NCBI GenBank assembly: GCA_046349395.1
Contig: JAXMCK010000004.1
Location: forward strand, 997,521 to 1,061,520
Length of the DNA stretch: 64,000 bases
Origin: JAXMCK01 sp046349395
GTDB lineage: Bacteria > Pseudomonadota > Alphaproteobacteria > Geminicoccales > Geminicoccaceae
Direction: 5' to 3'
Shown: in pieces, positions 61,081 to 64,000 of the stretch
Layout of the letters: every line of letters starts with the position of its first letter
Numbering within the stretch: the stretch's first letter is position 1
Translations under genes and position numbers: made by a program
The notes under the pieces: generated by a model
What the model was told of the DNA's origin: nothing
Databases searched by the model: none
What the model saw: the letters and a program-made list of their open reading frames with translations, nothing else

Positions 61081-62451
61081 TCAACTTCTACTAGCCCGAG
61101 GAAGCTCGATGCAGTCGTCAATGCGCTCCATGATGATCGAAGGGGAGTGCGTAGCCATAATGAACTGCATTGCTGGATTCGCCTCCGTGACAGCATCGAC
61201 AAACAACTCCTGCCATTGTATATGAAGTGAGAGCTCTGGCTCATCAATAATAAAGACGTTTCCTCCCTGAACGCCTGGATTAAACCACAAATGTGTAAGT
61301 ATAACGAATATCTGCGCCTCTCCCGACGAAAGGGTGTCCATAGAATAGATATTATCATCCCAACTTACCGAATATCCGATATATCCCTTCTCATCAAAGA
61401 TTAACTTTTTGTTGCCGTCTTCCAAAAATCTATTTACAGAGGATAAATATTTTCTTGACGGTGCTTGCAATTCCCGAATAACTTCATTATACTTTGTGAC
61501 TGCCTGCGACATTCTATCAATGCGCTCTAGATGTGATCTGTTAAAATTCCAGAAAAGCAACATCTCTACAGTCTCACTGTCAGGTGTAGAATTCTTTCTC
61601 CTTGCAGACTCGAATTTTTGAGCCACCGAGGCACTTTTCTCTAGCATTTCGATGAACGGGTATATTCGTTCCTCTACTTTGGCTCTGGGCAAGTTAAGAA
61701 CTTCATGCAAGCTTTGTACACTAGTTTTTATCTTTGTTATTTCCTTTTCATTGAATGCTCCGGGGAATTGAAGCTGCGCAGGGGTTTCAACCGGCCTGAT
61801 GTCCAATAACTCAAGAATAAGTTCTCGTCGAAGTTCATCACCAACACTACCGGCTGCAATCAGATTATCTCTATGCTTCTGCTCTGCTAAACTCGCGGCA
61901 TCGCTAATGCTTGCCAAGAGGGAGCCACGAAAAACATTGCGGCTCGGTCGTAGAGCACGTCCCGCCCACGCTCTAAGTCTTGAGGGCATGTAATTGGTAC
62001 GCACTCGGCGGTCTAGTCCCAAAAACATTGGGGTTGGCAATGATGAAATGTAATCTAGCACCACATTTGATGTAGATAATGCAGATATACTCTTGTAATA
62101 TTCTCGCTCTGCTTCGTCTTCACGTCCAGGGTTTGTTGCGTTATCTGGTACGAACGTGGCATACTCGAAGACGTCATCCAGATGACCCAGACCTAATCTC
62201 ACCCGGTCTCCATGATTCATTGCATTAATAAAGGTAGATATGTTGCCCTCTGTGAATTCGACTTGAATATTTTGGTACTGCAGGTTGGCTAACGCCTCTA
62301 GCGATGGTGTAATAAGGGCAATTATAGAATTCAATATTGTTGTCTTGCCTGATCCATTAATACCTGTTAGGAAATTAATCTGATCGCCAAATGCAAGATC
62401 AAAGGTCATGTATCCATGCAGTTGTGTGGCCGTAAATCGCCGAATCTTCAT
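61081..62451 (-). CDS. ABC-type AAA ATPase (AriA-like)
   Basis: A protein of 456 residues. Walker A is GINGSGKT (30-37), close to the N-terminus as in SMC/OLD-like ATPases. The ABC signature LSSGEAQIF is near residue 373, Walker B VFIIDEPELSLH near 403, and the H-loop MATHSPSIIM near 437. The long region between is the helical insertion. The protein has no nuclease domain of its own, so the effector is the adjacent DUF4435 gene. Size, order and partner match PARIS AriA. AT-rich codon use sets it apart from the genome, indicating recent transfer. Confidence 0.85.
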   Translation of the reverse strand: MKIRRFTATQLHGYMTFDLAFGDQINFLTGINGSGKTTILNSIIALITPSLEALANLQYQNIQVEFTEGNISTFINAMNHGDRVRLGLGHLDDVFEYATFVPDNATNPGREDEAEREYYKSISALSTSNVVLDYISSLPTPMFLGLDRRVRTNYMPSRLRAWAGRALRPSRNVFRGSLLASISDAASLAEQKHRDNLIAAGSVGDELRRELILELLDIRPVETPAQLQFPGAFNEKEITKIKTSVQSLHEVLNLPRAKVEERIYPFIEMLEKSASVAQKFESARRKNSTPDSETVEMLLFWNFNRSHLERIDRMSQAVTKYNEVIRELQAPSRKYLSSVNRFLEDGNKKLIFDEKGYIGYSVSWDDNIYSMDTLSSGEAQIFVILTHLWFNPGVQGGNVFIIDEPELSLHIQWQELFVDAVTEANPAMQFIMATHSPSIIMERIDDCIELPRASRS

Positions 62452-62859
62452 AGCTAAGCCCTTCGCTGTTCGGTCGTTCCGATGCGTATACGCCGACTTG
62501 TGTCATCAGCGTGTTTCTGGCACTTGACAAAGTAACCAGGGTACGACTGCAACGTGAGGTGGGTTCAAATTACAGAAGACCCTTCGCCCGGGCTGCCGCT
62601 GCAATCAGATTGCAGGTGCGGGATATGCGAAATCAAGCCCGATCTTATGTTGTGCCGGTCGGTCCCGTCGACTCTCCAGGGACTCGGATTGGTCGGCTGG
62701 CCGACGGCTCAGGTTGCGGATACCACGAGCTAAACTGGATATCAGGACTAGCTCGATGTGAGCGATACCTGTTCGGGGCCAATGGGTGACCTTGCTGACC
62801 CGGCGAATGCAAGGCTGTAAGCTAGCGCGACCGATCCAGACCGAAGGAGGGTATTCGCC
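62452..62859. other. 408-base region between the ATPase gene and the methyltransferase gene
   Basis: No supported gene. A 92-codon frame (62511-62789) is present but has no homology I recognise and no ribosome site. An inverted repeat CTGCAATC A GATTGCAG occurs at 62599-62615. The region marks the transition from the low-GC cassette back to GC-rich DNA. Confidence 0.35.
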
Positions 62860-63693
62860 ATTCTCGCCGACGACTACATGCTCGGCCACGCCCCCGAGGA
62901 AATGCGCCGGCTGGCGCGGCAGGCGGCGTTGGCGGCGGCGGAGACCGAGGCGTTCTTCCGCGGGGCCGGGATCACGGCGGGCATGCACGTCCTGGATATC
63001 GGCAGCGGGGCTGGCGACGTGGCGCTGCTGGCTGCCCGCCTCGTGCCGCCGAACGGCAGCGTGCACGGCATCGAGCGGTCCGAAGGCGCACTCAGGATCG
63101 CGACGGCCCGTGCGCAGGCTGCAGGCGTGGCGCCGGTCCGCTTCGAGGCGGCCGACCTCGACACGTTCCGGCCCACCCGGACCTACGACGCCCTGACCGG
63201 CCGCTTCGTGCTGCCCTACCTCGCCGATCCGCCGGCCACGCTCCGGCGCCTCGCCGCCCACCTGCGCCCCGGCGGCGTGGTGGCGCTGATGGAGTTCGAC
63301 ACGACAAAGATGGAGAGCGTGCCCGAGGCCCCGCTGCTGCGCACGGTGGCGACCTGGATCACCGAAGCCTTCCGCGGCAGCGGCGTCGACCCGGCGCTGG
63401 GCTCGCGGCTCACCGGCGTGTTCCGCGCCGCCGGCCTGCCCTGGCCCTACCTCGTCGCCTTCCAGAAGTCCTGCGCCGGCCCCGACGGCTTCTACTGGTG
63501 GATCGCCGAGCTGGTCCGCACCCTCCTGCCCCACATCGTCGAGCAGGGCCTCGCCACCGAAGCCGAGGTCCAGCCCGACACCCTCGCCGCCCGCCTCCAG
63601 GAGGAAGCCATCGAGCACCGCGCCACGATCTATGCCCCCCGCTGGGTCGGTGCTTGGACCCGCATCCCGCCCGAAGGCCTCGCCACCCGCTGA
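62860..63693 (+). CDS. class I SAM-dependent methyltransferase
   Basis: About 277 residues if started at ATT 62860, or 271 from ATG 62878. ATT is preferred because GGAGG (62846-62850) lies nine bases before it, whereas the ATG is 27 bases away, and because the residues upstream of the ATG (LADDY) continue the family's YxLGH opening. The SAM site is VLDIGSGAGDVALLAARLVP (about residues 44-63 from ATT), with motif II in VHGIERSEGAL and a later HLRPGGVVALMEFD. Substrate unknown; resembles small-molecule or quinone-type methyltransferases. Confidence 0.82.
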   Translation: MLADDYMLGHAPEEMRRLARQAALAAAETEAFFRGAGITAGMHVLDIGSGAGDVALLAARLVPPNGSVHGIERSEGALRIATARAQAAGVAPVRFEAADLDTFRPTRTYDALTGRFVLPYLADPPATLRRLAAHLRPGGVVALMEFDTTKMESVPEAPLLRTVATWITEAFRGSGVDPALGSRLTGVFRAAGLPWPYLVAFQKSCAGPDGFYWWIAELVRTLLPHIVEQGLATEAEVQPDTLAARLQEEAIEHRATIYAPRWVGAWTRIPPEGLATR

Positions 63694-63715
63694 ACTGCGC
63701 CGTCGTGGCAAGTTC

Positions 63716-63742
63716 TTGACAATAATCCTAGGCTCGTATAGC
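63716..63742 (+). promoter_or_regulatory. candidate promoter of the last gene
   Basis: TTGACA (63716-63721) matches the -35 consensus, and TATAGC (63737-63742) is a good -10, although the spacer is only 15 bases. Transcription would start four or so bases before ATG 63753, so the mRNA may be nearly leaderless. No ribosome site is visible. Confidence 0.5.
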
Positions 63743-63752
63743 CTGCTCGACC

Positions 63753-64000
63753 ATGGACGACACGCCCTACCGCCTCGACCCCGAGTTCCGCGCCGGCCGC
63801 AAGAAGCGGCGCCTCGTGCGCCTGATGGCGTTGGGGGCCACCGCCGCGAAAGCGGCAGCCAAGCTCAACATCACCGACGCCGAGCTCGACGCCTTCACCG
63901 CCGATCCCGATCTGCCGGACATGGTGGAAGCCTATCGCGAGATGTACGGCCTGCCGGAGGAAGAGATCCTCCGCCGGCTGCGCGACCTCGCGATCAAGAT
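63753..64000 (+). CDS. hypothetical protein, truncated by window end
   Basis: At least 82 residues. The opening is MDDTPYRLDPEFRAGRKKRR, very basic, followed by LVRLMALGATAAKAAAKLNI, which has helix-turn-helix-like spacing, and an acidic helix (DMVEAYREMYGLPEEEIL). No family recognised; a DNA-binding function is only a guess. Frame remains open at the end. Confidence 0.6.
   Translation, partial: MDDTPYRLDPEFRAGRKKRRLVRLMALGATAAKAAAKLNITDAELDAFTADPDLPDMVEAYREMYGLPEEEILRRLRDLAIK

Noticed and set aside
62555..62580. tRNA-like T-loop (GGGTTCAAATTAC)
   Set aside because: The flanking bases do not form a T-stem and no acceptor or anticodon stem can be folded.
62511..62789. A 92-codon frame in the gap after the ATPase gene
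   Set aside because: No ribosome site, no homology recognised, and the sequence looks like intergenic transition DNA.

Overview
The window is high-GC DNA packed with genes on both strands and reads as a chromosomal segment of an alphaproteobacterium, most likely Rhodospirillales-like. Pointers are an FzlA-type GST protein directly followed by queG, a zinc-free 41-residue L36 paired with a zinc-free L31, and a two-gene MotA-like/OmpA-like pair. No rRNA, tRNA, CRISPR array or insertion sequence was recognised.

Layout. 0-5 kb: stomatin-like protein (cut by the window edge) with NfeD, a DUF21/CBS protein, a Gfo/Idh/MocA oxidoreductase, a GNAT enzyme and a thermonuclease-like lipoprotein. 5-12.8 kb: minus-strand run of a large MscS channel, a Wzc-type tyrosine autokinase, an HlyD adaptor and a type I secretion ABC exporter. 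13-15.8 kb: a GST, a K+-channel-like protein with a C-terminal zinc ribbon, and an MFS carrier. 15.8-27.2 kb: a phenylacetate degradation locus (paaK, paaI, paaH, paaG, paaN, paaY). A four-gene block interrupts it at 21.5-24.8 kb: an RTX protein, a 70-residue peptide with a twin-arginine-like leader and a short Cys-containing tail, a PqqD-HprK fusion kinase, and a nucleotidyltransferase. This looks like an unassigned peptide-modification cassette. 27.2-36 kb: SDR, HAD, DUF3775, MotA/OmpA pair, a pseudo-receiver protein and an MsbA-like ABC exporter. 36-38.6 kb: rpmE-rpmJ with a clear promoter and terminators, then a secreted hydroxybutyrate oligomer hydrolase.

38.7-44.4 kb: glycolate oxidase genes glcD and glcE, split by an MNT/HEPN toxin-antitoxin pair, an orphan VapB, a small secreted protein and an Fsr-type efflux carrier. 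glcF is not in the window. 44.4-52.9 kb: fzlA, queG, a YeeZ-like SDR, PaiB, a GST, a GNAT, an MltF-like transglycosylase, an alpha/beta hydrolase and a glycosyltransferase. 53-57.4 kb: thrS, infC and a Xaa-Pro aminopeptidase.

57.4-62.5 kb is a toxin-antitoxin/defence patch. It holds vapBC with a perfect palindromic operator candidate, a Pro/Ala-rich membrane protein, a decayed hicB with two amber codons at apparent Trp positions, and an AT-richer two-gene cassette of an ABC-type AAA ATPase plus a DUF4435/TOPRIM protein. That pair matches the architecture of the PARIS anti-phage system (AriA-AriB). The window ends with a methyltransferase, whose start is probably ATT, and a truncated unknown gene.
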